Assembly: GCF_004354915.1 (NCBI RefSeq)
Contig: NZ_SMSI01000001.1
Coordinates: forward strand, 496,001-560,000
Reading direction: 5' to 3'
Origin: Pseudohoeflea suaedae
GTDB taxonomy: Bacteria > Pseudomonadota > Alphaproteobacteria > Rhizobiales > Rhizobiaceae
Length of the DNA stretch: 64,000 nt
Shown here: positions 50,635-60,525 of the stretch, piece after piece
How the letters are laid out: the number at the start of each line of letters is the position of its first letter
Numbering within the stretch: the first letter of the stretch is position 1
The notes under the pieces: generated by a model
What the model saw: the letters and a program-made list of their open reading frames with translations, nothing else
Told to the model about the DNA's origin: nothing
Databases searched by the model: none
Program-made: the position numbers and the translations under genes

Positions 50635-51639
50635 ATGACCTCGAAGAAAAAAACAAAAGTATTCGTGACCCGGCGTCTGCCCGATCAGGTGGAGACGCGC
50701 ATGTGCGAATTGTTCGAGGCGCGGCTCAATATCGAGGACACGCCGTGCACCCAGCCCGAGCTGGTGGCGGCAATGCGCGAGTTCGACGTGATCGTGCCGA
50801 CGGTGACCGACAGGATCAACGCCGCGCTGATCGAGCAGGCGGGTCCGCAACTGAAGCTGATCGCCAATTTCGGCAACGGCGTCGACAATATCGATATCGA
50901 GGCGGCACAGAAGAAGGGCATCGCCGTCACCAACACGCCGAACGTGTTGTCCGAGGATACCGCCGACATGACCATGGCGCTGATCCTCTCCGTTCCGCGC
51001 CGGCTCGCCGAGGGCGCTGCCGTGCTGGCGGAGGATGCCACGGCCTGGAAGGGCTGGTCGCCCACCTGGATGCTTGGCCACCGCCTCGGTGGCAAGCGGC
51101 TGGGCATCGTCGGAATGGGGCGCATCGGCACCGCCGTTGCGCGCCGCGCCAAGGCGTTCGGCCTGTCGATCCATTACCATAATCGCCGCAAGGTCGATCC
51201 CGCCACCGAGAACGAGCTGGAGGCGACTTACTGGGAAAGCCTCGACCAGATGCTGGCCCGCGTCGATATCGTCTCCGTGCATTGCCCGTCGACGCCCGGA
51301 ACCTTCCATCTTCTCTCCGCCCGCCGCCTGGCGCTGATGAAGCCCGGCGCCTATATCGTCAATACCGCCCGCGGCGGCATCATCGACGAGGATGCGCTGA
51401 TACAGGCGTTGCAGGAAGGCAAGCTTTCCGGTGCCGGCCTGGATGTCTTCGAGCACGAGCCCGCCGTCGACAAGCGCCTGCGCAAACTCGCCGAGCAGCA
51501 CCGCGTCGTGCTCCTGCCGCATATGGGGTCGGCCACGATCGAGGGCCGCATCGACATGGGCGACAAGGTCATCATCAATATCCGGACGTTCTTCGACGGT
51601 CACCGGCCGCCGGACCGGGTCATCCCGGGCCGCCTCTAG
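50635..51639 (+). CDS. D-isomer-specific 2-hydroxyacid dehydrogenase (glyoxylate/hydroxypyruvate reductase-like)
   Basis: A 334-residue NAD(P)H-dependent dehydrogenase. The Rossmann motif is LGIVGMGRIGTAVARRA; catalytic Arg (VNTARGGIIDE), Glu (GLDVFEHEP) and His (LLPHMGSAT) are all present. It most resembles glyoxylate/hydroxypyruvate reductases, but family members vary in substrate. The 281 bases before it hold no gene or clear promoter. Confidence 0.88.
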   Translation: MTSKKKTKVFVTRRLPDQVETRMCELFEARLNIEDTPCTQPELVAAMREFDVIVPTVTDRINAALIEQAGPQLKLIANFGNGVDNIDIEAAQKKGIAVTNTPNVLSEDTADMTMALILSVPRRLAEGAAVLAEDATAWKGWSPTWMLGHRLGGKRLGIVGMGRIGTAVARRAKAFGLSIHYHNRRKVDPATENELEATYWESLDQMLARVDIVSVHCPSTPGTFHLLSARRLALMKPGAYIVNTARGGIIDEDALIQALQEGKLSGAGLDVFEHEPAVDKRLRKLAEQHRVVLLPHMGSATIEGRIDMGDKVIINIRTFFDGHRPPDRVIPGRL

Positions 51640-51654
51640 GCCCGCGATCGCGCC

Positions 51655-52317
51655 CTAGTCATCGTCGCGGCCTTCGGGCAGGGAATGGCTCGCCCACTCC
51701 GCCCGGGGGATCGGTTCGCCAACCTTGAAGCTGAACGCGGCGACGTCTGCATGCTCGCGTCCCAGGCCGCACTCGAAGGAGATCGCATACCATTCCGCCT
51801 TGCTGTGAAAGGCGCCGCCGCGGGCGATCAGCCTGTCGCCGGCGATCTTCAGTTCGGACATGGCATAGGCGACCAGCATGTCCGGCCGGTACTCCGTCTT
51901 CCATGCCGCCACCTGTGCCATCGCCTCGGTCGCGCAGAGCTGGATCATCCGCTCGTCGTCGGAGAGCCCGGCGAGCTTGCGCACCGCGTCCGCGCTGCGC
52001 GGATCGTCGAGCACCGAAGCCGACAGCATTTTCTCGGGCGTGATCATGTCCGGTACAACAGCGGACGCCGGCCGCTTGGCCTGCGCCGGCGTCGAAAGGA
52101 CGGGCGCAGGGCTCTTCGATTCCGTGACGGGCGGTTCGGCTGGCGGAAGAGGTGTGGGCGCGACGATGCGGATATCGACCACTCGCTCGGCCGGCAGGTT
52201 CAGCCGCATCGGCGAAGCCGTGAGGAGCACCACCAGCAGCAAGGTCGCGTGCAGGGCAAGCGAGGCCGGAACGCCGTAACTTGGCTGTGTGCGGGATGTG
52301 AGATTGTACGGCGCCAT
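51655..52317 (-). CDS. DUF930 domain-containing protein
   Basis: A 220-residue protein with one hydrophobic segment near the N-terminus (PASLALHATLLLVVLLTA), a Pro/Ala-rich linker (about 45-90) and a conserved C-terminal domain of DUF930 type (from MLSASVLDDPRSADAVRKLA). The single helix plus proline linker is reminiscent of TonB-like envelope proteins. Function unknown. I prefer ATG 52317; a GTG at 52341 is in frame. It follows moeB on the same strand. Confidence 0.75.
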   Translation of the reverse strand: MAPYNLTSRTQPSYGVPASLALHATLLLVVLLTASPMRLNLPAERVVDIRIVAPTPLPPAEPPVTESKSPAPVLSTPAQAKRPASAVVPDMITPEKMLSASVLDDPRSADAVRKLAGLSDDERMIQLCATEAMAQVAAWKTEYRPDMLVAYAMSELKIAGDRLIARGGAFHSKAEWYAISFECGLGREHADVAAFSFKVGEPIPRAEWASHSLPEGRDDD

Positions 52318-52382
52318 GCCGGTCCCCCGAGGCGAGGTCACCAGACACCCGGTGAATGCGGCGATTTCGGGGTCCCGGACCG

Positions 52383-53144
52383 TCAGGCCTGGGCCTTTCG
52401 CCGATAGCGGATCGTGTCGAAGCGCGCCTCCAGGCCGTCATAGAGAAGAAGACGGCCGATCAGCGGCGTGCCCGCGCCGGTAATCATCTTGATCACTTCC
52501 ATGGCCTGCAGCGTACCGATAACCCCCGTCAGTGCGCCGACGACGCCGGCCTCGGCGCAGGAGGGCACCGCGCCGGCAGGAGGGGCTTGCGGAAAAAGAT
52601 CGGTCAGCCGCGGGTTCGGGTTGCCGTCCGCATCCGCGAGGTGCGGGGCGAGTACCGTGACCGACCCGTCAAAGCGCCCGACGGCAGCCATGACCATCGG
52701 GATCTCGCAGCGCTCGGCGCCAAGGGCGAGGACTTCGCGCGTTTCGAAACTGTCCGAGCCATCGACCACCAGATCGTAGCCGGTCATCAGGTCGAGTGCA
52801 TTTGCCTGGGTGATCCGCTCCTCGTGGCAGACGACACGGACATGGGGATTGATCCGCCTGATGGCGCGCGCGGCGCTTTTCGTCTTGGTTTCGCCTACCG
52901 CATCGTTATCGTGGACGATCTGCCGCTGCAGGTTGGAAAGGCTCACCGTGTCGTCGTCGGCGATCCCGATCAGCCCCACGCCGGCGGCCGCCAGGTAGGC
53001 GAGAACCGGGGAGCCGAGTCCGCCCGCCCCGATGACCAGAACACGCGCGGCCTTCAGCCTTGCCTGCCCCGGTCCACCGATTTCCCTGAGAACGATATGG
53101 CGCGCATAGCGTTCGATCTCTTCGCCTGTCAGCGGCTCCGTCAT
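52383..53144 (-). CDS. moeB: HesA/MoeB/ThiF-family adenylyltransferase, probably MoeB
   Basis: A 253-residue E1-like enzyme that adenylates the C-terminus of a ubiquitin-like sulfur carrier (MoaD or ThiS). ATP-binding GAGGLGSPVLAYLA, the Arg/Asp-rich SLSNLQRQIVHDNDAVG and the crossover loop CAEAGVVGALTGVIG are intact. The two zinc-binding CxxC pairs of E. coli MoeB are absent, as in other compact rhizobial homologues. The start at 53144 (MTEPLTGEEIERYARHI) is canonical; recF lies 80 bases upstream. Confidence 0.9.
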   Translation of the reverse strand: MTEPLTGEEIERYARHIVLREIGGPGQARLKAARVLVIGAGGLGSPVLAYLAAAGVGLIGIADDDTVSLSNLQRQIVHDNDAVGETKTKSAARAIRRINPHVRVVCHEERITQANALDLMTGYDLVVDGSDSFETREVLALGAERCEIPMVMAAVGRFDGSVTVLAPHLADADGNPNPRLTDLFPQAPPAGAVPSCAEAGVVGALTGVIGTLQAMEVIKMITGAGTPLIGRLLLYDGLEARFDTIRYRRKAQA

Positions 53145-53224
53145 GGATGAAATCCGTCCTGGCTGCGTGGTTGGTCGAAGGCGAGAAGACGCCCCGTGCC
53201 TGCGGCTGTCAATGACGGCCGCGC

Positions 53225-54340
53225 TCAGGACGCCGGCGCGAGACTGCCTTCGGAGACATGAAAGACCTGTGCCCTCCCGCCGAGCGCTTCGAAGAGGGAC
53301 TGATCGGTTCCGGTCATGAAGGCCTGTCCGCCAAGATCGTCGACCAGATCGAAGAGGGCTGCGCGGCGGCCTTCGTCGAGATGTGCGGCGATCTCGTCGA
53401 GCAGCATCAGCGGCGGGTGTCCCGCCATGTCGCGCACCAGCCGCGCATGGGCGAGAATGAGCCCGATCATCAGCGCCTTCTGCTCGCCGGTGGAGCACAG
53501 GCCCGCGGCGATGTTCTTGGCCTTGTGGGTGACCGCGAGATCCATCCGGTGGGGACCTTCGAGCGTGCGTCCGGCCGCCTGGTCGCGGTAACGCCCCGCG
53601 CGCAGGGCCTGGGCGTAGCGCTCTTCCGCATCGGTCGCGTCACCGGTATCCGACATGATCTCGAAGCCCTCCAGGGCGAGAAGCGCCACCGGGAAAGTTG
53701 CCGGGTCGGGGCGGTCGGCGACGAGTGCGGCGAGAAGCCCCACCACCTCGCGGCGGGCGGCGAAAATGGCGGCCCCCAATTCGGCCATCTGGCTTTCGAG
53801 GCCATCGAGCCAGACCGGTTCGTTGCGTCCGTCGGACAGGATGCGGTTGCGGCTGCGCATGGCGCGCTCGAAGTCGACCGCGCGCTTGCCGTGACCCGGA
53901 TCGACCGACAGGACCAGCCGGTCGAGAAAACGCCGCCGGTCACCGGCGGGCCCGGTGAACAGCCCGTCCATCGACGGCGTGAGCCAGAGAACGCGCGCAT
54001 GGTCGAGCAGTTCGTCGGCGGATCGCGCCGGAGCGCCATTGATCCGGACCTTGCGGCCGCCTTCGTCGGCTTGCGAGAAGCCGGTGCCGATTTCGACCGG
54101 ACCTTCCATGCCGTCTAGCTCGGTGAATATCGCGAAACGCTGAGGCTCGCCGGCCTTGATCAGGTCGCCATAGGCAGCCCTGCGCATGCCGCGGCCGGGC
54201 GACAGAAGCGAGAGCGCTTCCATGAGGTTGGTCTTCCCCGCCCCGTTATTGCCGGTCAGCACGACATGGCGCGGCGCGAATTCGATATCGGCGCGCGCAT
54301 AGTTCCGAAAGTCGGTGAGTTTCAGCCGGGTTACGTACAT
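53225..54340 (-). CDS. recF: DNA replication and repair protein RecF
   Basis: A 371-residue SMC-like ATPase that loads RecA at gaps with RecO/RecR. Walker A is GNNGAGKT (30-37, Lys36) in the start YVTRLKLTDFRNYARADIE; the ABC-type signature lies in CSTGEQKALMIGLILAHA and Walker B in PLMLLDEIAAHLD. It follows dnaN by 49 bases, the classic dnaA-dnaN-recF order. Confidence 0.96.
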   Translation of the reverse strand: MYVTRLKLTDFRNYARADIEFAPRHVVLTGNNGAGKTNLMEALSLLSPGRGMRRAAYGDLIKAGEPQRFAIFTELDGMEGPVEIGTGFSQADEGGRKVRINGAPARSADELLDHARVLWLTPSMDGLFTGPAGDRRRFLDRLVLSVDPGHGKRAVDFERAMRSRNRILSDGRNEPVWLDGLESQMAELGAAIFAARREVVGLLAALVADRPDPATFPVALLALEGFEIMSDTGDATDAEERYAQALRAGRYRDQAAGRTLEGPHRMDLAVTHKAKNIAAGLCSTGEQKALMIGLILAHARLVRDMAGHPPLMLLDEIAAHLDEGRRAALFDLVDDLGGQAFMTGTDQSLFEALGGRAQVFHVSEGSLAPAS

Positions 54341-54389
54341 CGTCCGCTCCAGCCCGGCATCGTCAGTGCGAAATGCTGGCCCGCCAGGC

Positions 54390-55508
54390 CTACACCCGCA
54401 TCGGCATCAGCACGTAGAGCGCGTCGTCACCGGCACTGTCGCGCACGAGAGTCGGCGAACCGGGATCGGCCAGCATGAACACGGCCTCCGAACCCGAGAG
54501 CTGATTGGTGATGTCGAGGAGGTATTTGGCGTTGAAGCCGATTTCCAGCGGATCGGCATCGTAGCCGACGGCCAGTTCCTCGGTCGCGCTGCCGGAATCG
54601 GGATTGTTGACCGTCAGCGTCAGCTGACCGGCATCGAGCGCGAGCTTTACCGCGCGGCCGCGTTCGGACGAAATGGTCGAGACGCGATCGACGGCCTTGG
54701 CAAAGGTTTCGCAATCGACCGTCAGTTCCTTGTCGTTGCCGCTCGGGATGACGCGCTGGTAGTCCGGGAAGGTGCCGTCGATCAGTTTCGAGGTCAGCAC
54801 CACGCTGCCGATCGTCAGGCGGATCTTGGCTTCGGACACCTCGACGGTGACCACGACGTCCGGATCGTCGAGCAGCTTCTGCATCTCGCCGACCGTCTTG
54901 CGCGGCACGATGATGCCCGGCATGCCTTCGCAGCCCGAAGGCGCCTCGATGTCCGCGCGGGCGAGGCGGTGGCCGTCGGTGGCGACCGCGCGCAGCTTGA
55001 GCCCGCCGTCACCCTCGATGGCATGCATGAAGATGCCGTTGAGATAGTAGCGGGTCTCTTCGGTCGAGATGGCGAACTGGGTGCGGTCGATCAGCATCTT
55101 CAGGTCGTTCGACGCGATGCGGAACGTGTGCGTGAAGGCGCCGGCGGTCAGGTCCGGGAAGTCGGCTTCCGGCAGGCACTGCAGCGAGAATTTCGAACGG
55201 CCGGCGGTAACCGTCATCGAATTGCCGTCCGGATTCGTGGTCAGCGCCACTTCCGAGCCGTCGGACAGCTTGCGGACGATCTCGTAGAGAAGATGCGCCG
55301 GCACGGTCGTCGAACCGGCCTGCTCCACCATCGCCGCCGTCGCCTCGGTGATCTCCAGGTCGAGGTCGGTCGCCTTCATTTCCAGCGACGCGCCGTCGGC
55401 CTTCAGCAACACGTTCGAAAGGATCGGAATGGTGTTCCTGCGCTCGACCACGCGATGGACGTGATTGAGGGACTTCAGAAGATTGGAACGCTCGAGGGTG
55501 ACACGCAT
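54390..55508 (-). CDS. dnaN: DNA polymerase III beta subunit (sliding clamp)
   Basis: A 372-residue clamp with three similar domains. The start MRVTLERSNLLKSLNHVHRV and the C-terminal end VRDSAGDDALYVLMPMRV are canonical. The ATG at 55508 gives exactly the rhizobial length; upstream in-frame codons extend into the dnaA-dnaN gap and are rejected. The 217-base gap to dnaA contains palindromic GGCC-rich sequence near its dnaA end. Confidence 0.97.
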   Translation of the reverse strand: MRVTLERSNLLKSLNHVHRVVERRNTIPILSNVLLKADGASLEMKATDLDLEITEATAAMVEQAGSTTVPAHLLYEIVRKLSDGSEVALTTNPDGNSMTVTAGRSKFSLQCLPEADFPDLTAGAFTHTFRIASNDLKMLIDRTQFAISTEETRYYLNGIFMHAIEGDGGLKLRAVATDGHRLARADIEAPSGCEGMPGIIVPRKTVGEMQKLLDDPDVVVTVEVSEAKIRLTIGSVVLTSKLIDGTFPDYQRVIPSGNDKELTVDCETFAKAVDRVSTISSERGRAVKLALDAGQLTLTVNNPDSGSATEELAVGYDADPLEIGFNAKYLLDITNQLSGSEAVFMLADPGSPTLVRDSAGDDALYVLMPMRV

Positions 55509-55725
55509 GATCCTGATTACCGCTTTCTTGACCCGCACTTGCCGCGCGGTTCTGTCTGCTGGATTGGCCGGGGTGCCCGGCATGTATCGACACGGGCAGC
55601 GAGTGCTGGCCGGGGACGGCAAAATGGCAGATATGCAGGTGGAATTGCAAGAGAAACCGGCCACGACATGACTGCCATGGCCGGGTTTCTGGGGAAAAAT
55701 CTCCCGGTCGGCGCCGGGCGCGATT

Positions 55726-57285
55726 CTATTCGAGAATAAGCCGCTTCAGAAGCTCGACCTCATGGCCGAGTTTGGTGTCGTTGCTGATCAGATCCTCGAT
55801 CTTGCGCACCGCATGAAGAACCGTGGTGTGGTCGCGTCCGCCGAAGCGGCGACCGATCTCGGGAAACGAGCGCGGTGTCATGGTCTTGGCCAGATACATG
55901 GCGATCTGGCGCGGCTTGACGATGACGCGGGTGCGCCGGTTCGAGACCAGTTCCTGCTTGGACACGTTGTAGTGCCGCGACACCACCCGCTGGATGTCCT
56001 CTATACGCACGCGCTTGGGTTCGCCGGAGCCGACGAGGTGCCCGAGCAGTTCGTCGACGCGATCGACAGACAGGTTCGGCTCGAAGCTGCGACGGAACAG
56101 GAGCTGGTTGAACGCGCCTTCCAGCTCGCGGCCGCTCGAGGTGATCATGCGGGCGACATGCTGCAGGATCTCGTCGTCGATCTCGAAGGTCGCGTCGTCG
56201 GCCTGGGCCTCGGCGGTCTTCTGGCGCAGCATGCCGAGACGCATGTCGTAGTCCGGGGCCTCGATCTCGATGGCGACGCCGCCCTGAAGGCGCGAGCGAA
56301 CGCGCGGATCGAGCGATTCCAGTTCCCACGGCGCGCGGTCGGCCGCGACCACCACCTGGCGGGCCGAATCGAGCAGCATGTTCAGCAGATGGCAGAACTC
56401 GTGCTGGATCGACTTGCCCTGGAGGAACTGCATGTCGTCGATCACCAGAAGGTCGATCGAGCGCAGGCTTTCCTTGAACGACAGCGCATCATTGTCGCGC
56501 AGCGCGGTGGCAAAGCGCCACATGAAATATTCGGCGGTCAGATAGACGACGCGCGGATTGCGCGCATGCTGGCTCGCGGCGGAGGCGATCGCCTGCAAGA
56601 GGTGGGTCTTGCCCAGGCCCACGCTCGAATGGATGAAGAGCGGGTTGAAGCGCACGGCGCCGGTGCCTGCTTCGGCGATCGTCTTGGCGGCGGCGAGCGC
56701 CACGCGGTTCGATGCCCCTTCGACGAAGGTGTCGAAGGTGAAGCGGTTGTCGAGCGGCGAGCCGATGACCGGATTGTTGGCAGCTATCGGGCGGGACGGC
56801 GAGGAGACATGGGCCGAGATGCCGCGGATCGAGGCCGGTTCCTTGCGGATCGTGGACGAGGCGGCGGGTTTGATTGCCGAGTCCTGGGCGTCGATATCGT
56901 TTGCCGGGCGCGCTGTCGGGCGGGTCGCCGAGCGGACGGTGATCTCGACCTTCAGGATGTTGGAATCTTCTTCCTGAAAAAGCGCCGTGATCTGGTCGAG
57001 ATACTTGTTGTTGATCCAGGACTTCAGGAATGCCGTCGGGACGGAGAGACGCACGACGCTCTTCGACATCGCCTGCATCTTGAGCCGCCCGAACCAGCTC
57101 GTGAAGACTTCCTGCCCGACCTGGGCTTTCAGTTTCGCCTGAACCTTGGTGAAGATCTCGTTCTGATTGGTCATTTCCGCCCCAGTCGTCAACTGCTGTG
57201 CCCCCTGTGCAGCTGCAGTCCCGACTTTCGCCTTCATGGCTGTGTCGTTGTCGTTCTGGTGCGTCGCCGGTCTAGCATGCATCAT
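55726..57285 (-). CDS. dnaA: Chromosomal replication initiator protein DnaA
   Basis: About 519 residues. Domain I ([20 protein letters not shown]), a variable linker, the AAA+ core with Walker [10 protein letters not shown] (Lys226) and Walker [12 protein letters not shown], and the DNA-binding domain IV with [16 protein letters not shown]. Start choice: tandem ATGs at 57285/57282 have GGGGAG five to eight bases upstream; an ATG at 57174 ([11 protein letters not shown]) would give a shorter protein and cannot be excluded. A very long non-coding region precedes it. Confidence 0.95.
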   Translation of the reverse strand: MMHARPATHQNDNDTAMKAKVGTAAAQGAQQLTTGAEMTNQNEIFTKVQAKLKAQVGQEVFTSWFGRLKMQAMSKSVVRLSVPTAFLKSWINNKYLDQITALFQEEDSNILKVEITVRSATRPTARPANDIDAQDSAIKPAASSTIRKEPASIRGISAHVSSPSRPIAANNPVIGSPLDNRFTFDTFVEGASNRVALAAAKTIAEAGTGAVRFNPLFIHSSVGLGKTHLLQAIASAASQHARNPRVVYLTAEYFMWRFATALRDNDALSFKESLRSIDLLVIDDMQFLQGKSIQHEFCHLLNMLLDSARQVVVAADRAPWELESLDPRVRSRLQGGVAIEIEAPDYDMRLGMLRQKTAEAQADDATFEIDDEILQHVARMITSSGRELEGAFNQLLFRRSFEPNLSVDRVDELLGHLVGSGEPKRVRIEDIQRVVSRHYNVSKQELVSNRRTRVIVKPRQIAMYLAKTMTPRSFPEIGRRFGGRDHTTVLHAVRKIEDLISNDTKLGHEVELLKRLILE

Positions 57286-58032
57286 GCCGCTCCCCTGAAT
57301 CGATGTTTTGGACCGCAATCGCGGCTAAGTTCTGTCCAAAGACACTCTGCCCGCCCCTGGGCGAAGAATGTCCACTAGTAGTCTTCTTATCGTGCGACCT
57401 TGATCGATCTGCACATTGTTGTGGAATCCTGTCCCTTGGGATTCCGAAGTGGCTCTCGCCACTCTATCGTCCAGCCTCACCTCTCATTCTGCGCTTTCGC
57501 GCAAATGAATCCCGGTTGCGTCACACATGCTCACCGCGCCGAATGACGGCCCGGTTGTTCAGGCACAGCTTCGCCACACGCAGACACGCCTGCGTTGCAG
57601 AAAGTTGCTTGCAACTGAGTATGTGCAGCCATCGGCTACACCCGAAGAGCTAGGTAGGATGTCCGGGTTTTATCCCCCGAAAATTCGGTCTGGGAGTACT
57701 GTCTCCCGCGCCCTTCGTTGATCGTTTTTAGGCAGGTTGGGATGGGTGAATCAAGCGCGAAAATTGACTCTTTTTTAGCCTCCGGTGCTTGACTCCCGAT
57801 GGCTCTTAAGCAGCGTCCGAAGGACTAAGTGAGCAGTTGCTTGGATTCATTGGCGTTTCCACTTGGTCGCCGGTCACTGCCACCAAATATCCTTAAAATT
57901 TTAAAAAAGGTTAATGTGAGCCTAACGCCTTGCTAAATTTTATGACGGGGTGCCTGCAAGCACCCCACCTCGCGCAAGCCATTGATTTTAAATGGAAATA
58001 ATTGCGATTGCGCCCAATGGGCGGGCGGTTTT

Positions 58033-58061
58033 ATGTATCAATAATTCAACGAATGTGACAA
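58033..58061 (-). promoter_or_regulatory. Candidate minus-strand promoter upstream of dnaA
   Basis: On the minus strand TTGTCA (58061-58056), a 17-base spacer and ATACAT (58038-58033) form a plausible promoter just after the rpsT terminator. Transcription would start near 58026, over 700 bases before dnaA, and pass through two hairpin-forming stretches, so it could serve dnaA with a long leader or a separate small RNA. Confidence 0.4.
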
Positions 58062-58080
58062 GTAGTTGACAATACGACGC

Positions 58081-58109
58081 AAAAAAGGCCCGGACGATGC
58101 CGGGCCTTT
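58081..58109 (-). terminator. Intrinsic terminator of rpsT
   Basis: Arms AAAGGCCCGG and CCGGGCCTTT (58084-58093 and 58100-58109) pair perfectly around a six-base loop. Read on the minus strand the stem ends in a run of six T. It lies 25 bases after the rpsT stop. Confidence 0.9.
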
Positions 58110-58134
58110 CGAAACTCAAAACTGTCTGATGATA

Positions 58135-58401
58135 TCAGGCGCTGAGCGCCTTCACGCGCTGGGCCAGACGGGACACCTTCCGCGATGCGGTATTGAAGTG
58201 AAGGACGCCCTTGCCGGCGGCTCGCATCAGCTCGGGCTGGGCGGCGCGCAGAGCGGCCGATGCCGCTGCCTGGTCGCCGCTCGAAATGGCTTCCTCGACC
58301 TTGCGGACGAAATTGCGGACCCGCGAACGGCGAGCCTTGTTGACTGCGGTGCGGCGGGCGATCTTGCGGGTCGCTTTTTTCGCCGAAGTTGTATTGGCCA
58401 T
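58135..58401 (-). CDS. rpsT: 30S ribosomal protein S20
   Basis: An 88-residue basic, helical ribosomal protein binding 16S r[23 protein letters not shown] and the C-terminal [19 protein letters not shown] are canonical for alphaproteobacterial S20. GAGAGGC lies before the ATG. Its position beside dnaA on the same strand is typical of rhizobia. Confidence 0.96.
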   Translation of the reverse strand: MANTTSAKKATRKIARRTAVNKARRSRVRNFVRKVEEAISSGDQAAASAALRAAQPELMRAAGKGVLHFNTASRKVSRLAQRVKALSA

Positions 58402-58614
58402 TTATGCCTCTCGGTTATCACTAGCGCCTGGCGACTGCCCGAACACCACCCTCGCGGCGGTTCCATCTAGCTTTGTCGTAAGGCGAACTGGTTCTTGACG
58501 GCGTGACCGGCCATCAACGGATTGCGGGCGTATACCGGCAATTGCTCTTTCCGTCAACGCGAAATTGGGCCTTTCCGGTCGATGAGGCGGCGCTTTCTTC
58601 GCCGCGCGGCATCC

Positions 58615-59388
58615 TCACCGGTGCTTGAAGCCGGCTTTCCGCTTTTCGACGAAAGCGGTCATGCCTTCTTTCTGGTCTTCGGTGGCGAAAAGCGAGTGGA
58701 ACAGCCGCCGCTCGAAGCGCAGACCCTCGTCGAGCGGGACCTCGAACGAACGGTTGACCGATTCCTTGGCCATCATCACGGCAGGCAGCGAGAAGTTGGC
58801 AATCTTCTCGGCAGCGCCGATTGCCGTTTCGAGCAGCTCGTCGGCCGGGACGACGCGTGACACGAGGCCCGAACGCTCCGCTTCCTCCGCATCCATCATC
58901 CGGCCCGTGAGGCACAGGTCCATGGCTTTCGCCTTGCCGACCGCCCGGGTAAGGCGCTGGCTCCCGCCCATGCCGGGAATGACGCCGAGCGTGATTTCCG
59001 GCTGGCCGAACTTGGCATTGTCAGCGGCGATGATGAAGTCGCACATCATGGCCAGTTCGCATCCGCCGCCGAGAGCATAGCCGGCAACGGCGGCCACCGT
59101 CGGCTTGCGCGCGTATGCCACCTCGTTCCAGCGGGCGAAGAAATCGGACATGAACACGTCCATGTAGGTCTGGTCCTGCATCTCCTTGATATCGGCGCCG
59201 GCGGCGAAAGCCTTTTCCGATCCGGTGATCACGATCGCGCCGATCTTCTCGTCGGCGGAATATTTCGCCACCGCGTCGCAGACCTCGTTCATCAGTTCGC
59301 TGTTGAGCGCATTGAGAGCCTCCGGACGATTGAGCGTCAGGATGGCGACGCGGCCCCTTGTTTCGGTCTTCAGCGGTTTGGATGCCAT
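58615..59388 (-). CDS. Enoyl-CoA hydratase/isomerase (crotonase family)
   Basis: A 257-residue crotonase. The oxyanion-hole segments are [10 protein letters not shown] and [15 protein letters not shown]; both catalytic glutamates of short-chain enoyl-CoA hydratase appear to be present (GGGCELAM and [16 protein letters not shown]). It probably hydrates 2-enoyl-CoA in beta-oxidation. The 213 bases between it and rpsT hold no gene. Confidence 0.92.
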   Translation of the reverse strand: MASKPLKTETRGRVAILTLNRPEALNALNSELMNEVCDAVAKYSADEKIGAIVITGSEKAFAAGADIKEMQDQTYMDVFMSDFFARWNEVAYARKPTVAAVAGYALGGGCELAMMCDFIIAADNAKFGQPEITLGVIPGMGGSQRLTRAVGKAKAMDLCLTGRMMDAEEAERSGLVSRVVPADELLETAIGAAEKIANFSLPAVMMAKESVNRSFEVPLDEGLRFERRLFHSLFATEDQKEGMTAFVEKRKAGFKHR

Positions 59389-59433
59389 GAGATTCCCTTT
59401 TCTCCCTGGAGGGCGGAAATGAAAGTGCCCGCC

Positions 59434-60327
59434 TCAGCCGGTCTGGCATCGGGGACAGTAGAAGGTCGACCGTCCGCTCTGGACGATGCGGGAGACAGTA
59501 CCGTTGCAGCCCTCGCGCCTGCAAGCTTCTCCCTCCCGGTCGTAGACCGAGAAACGATGCTGGAAGTAACCGAGCGTTCCATCCGCCTGTATATGGTCCC
59601 TCAGCGACGAACCTCCAGCCTCTATAGCCTCGGAAATCACGTCCCTGATCGCGGGGACCAGCCGCTCGAGCCCCGCGCGGGGAGCGCCACCCTTGGTCAC
59701 GAGCAGGCCCGCGTGACGCCTGGGAGAAAGTCCCGTGCGCCACATCGCTTCGCAGACATAGATGTTGCCGAGGCCCGCGATGATGGACTGGTCCAGAAGG
59801 GCGGCCTTGAGCGGCGCCTTCTTGCCGCGGAATTTTTCAGCCAGATAGGGGGCCGACAACAGGTTTCCGACGGGCTCGACACCGAGCGCGGAAAACCAGG
59901 GATGGTGTTCGATCTGCCCGCTTGCGATCAGGTCCATGTAACCGAAGCGGCGCGGATCGTTATATAGAACGCGCGCGAGACCCGACGGGCCGTCCAGCTC
60001 GAAGATCACATGGTCATGGATGCTCTCCTTGCCGCGCGGCATGTGGAAGACGCCGGGGATGTCCGCGTCCGCGTCCGCCTCGATGCGGAAGGAACCGGAC
60101 ATGCCGAGATGGCAGACCAGCGTTTCGCCGCGGTCGATTTCGACAAGCAGATATTTCGCCCGCCGTCCCAGGCGCTTGATCGTCGCCCCCTCGAGCCGGG
60201 CGACGAAATTCTCCGGGAAGGCAAAGCGCAGATCCGGGCGGCGCTGGGTGACGGACATGATCCGCGCACCTTCCATGACGGGCGCCAGTCCGCGTCGGAC
60301 CGTTTCGACCTCGGGAAGTTCGGGCAA
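59434..60327 (-). CDS. mutM: Formamidopyrimidine-DNA glycosylase (Fpg/MutM)
   Basis: A 297-residue repair enzyme that excises 8-oxoguanine. The start is TTG 60327, giving [10 protein letters not shown]: the catalytic residue is the N-terminal Pro2 exposed after methionine removal, so the upstream in-frame ATG (60372) would yield a non-functional extension. GGAG lies six bases before the TTG. The C-terminal zinc finger C-x4-C-x16-C-x2-C is intact. It is divergent from ubiE. Confidence 0.95.
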   Translation of the reverse strand: MPELPEVETVRRGLAPVMEGARIMSVTQRRPDLRFAFPENFVARLEGATIKRLGRRAKYLLVEIDRGETLVCHLGMSGSFRIEADADADIPGVFHMPRGKESIHDHVIFELDGPSGLARVLYNDPRRFGYMDLIASGQIEHHPWFSALGVEPVGNLLSAPYLAEKFRGKKAPLKAALLDQSIIAGLGNIYVCEAMWRTGLSPRRHAGLLVTKGGAPRAGLERLVPAIRDVISEAIEAGGSSLRDHIQADGTLGYFQHRFSVYDREGEACRREGCNGTVSRIVQSGRSTFYCPRCQTG

Positions 60328-60525
60328 GGGGGGCTCCGTTCGAAAGTGTCTCTGTCTATGGTCATGCCGCATGGGCTGGCCTATAAGGCCCGCGCGCTTT
60401 GCCGCATGGCGCAGTCAGGCGGTTAGATAGCGCGCCGGAAGGACTTTCGCTATGGTCCGCCCGGATGGCTGGTCGCCGCGGCTGCCGGTCATATGTATGT
60501 AGTCGAGTTACAGGAACAGGATCCC

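Larger units (their letters stand above)
57286..58134. other. 849-base non-coding region between dnaA and rpsT, rich in GANTC sites
   Basis: No convincing gene is present. Eight GANTC sequences start at 57297, 57424, 57440, 57507, 57748, 57766, 57791 and 57844, several times more than expected by chance. GANTC is the methylation target of the cell-cycle methylase CcrM. An AT-rich track with TTAA at 57893, 57901 and 57911 and a hairpin GGGGTGC/GCACCCC (57947-57966) follow. I see no consensus DnaA box, so this is better read as a dnaA control region than as the origin. Confidence 0.6.

Noticed and set aside
57286-58134. Replication origin next to dnaA
   Set aside because: I found no consensus DnaA boxes (TTATNCACA) in the region, and in this bacterial group the origin is usually elsewhere, near hemE. 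A GC-skew plot of the whole chromosome would decide.
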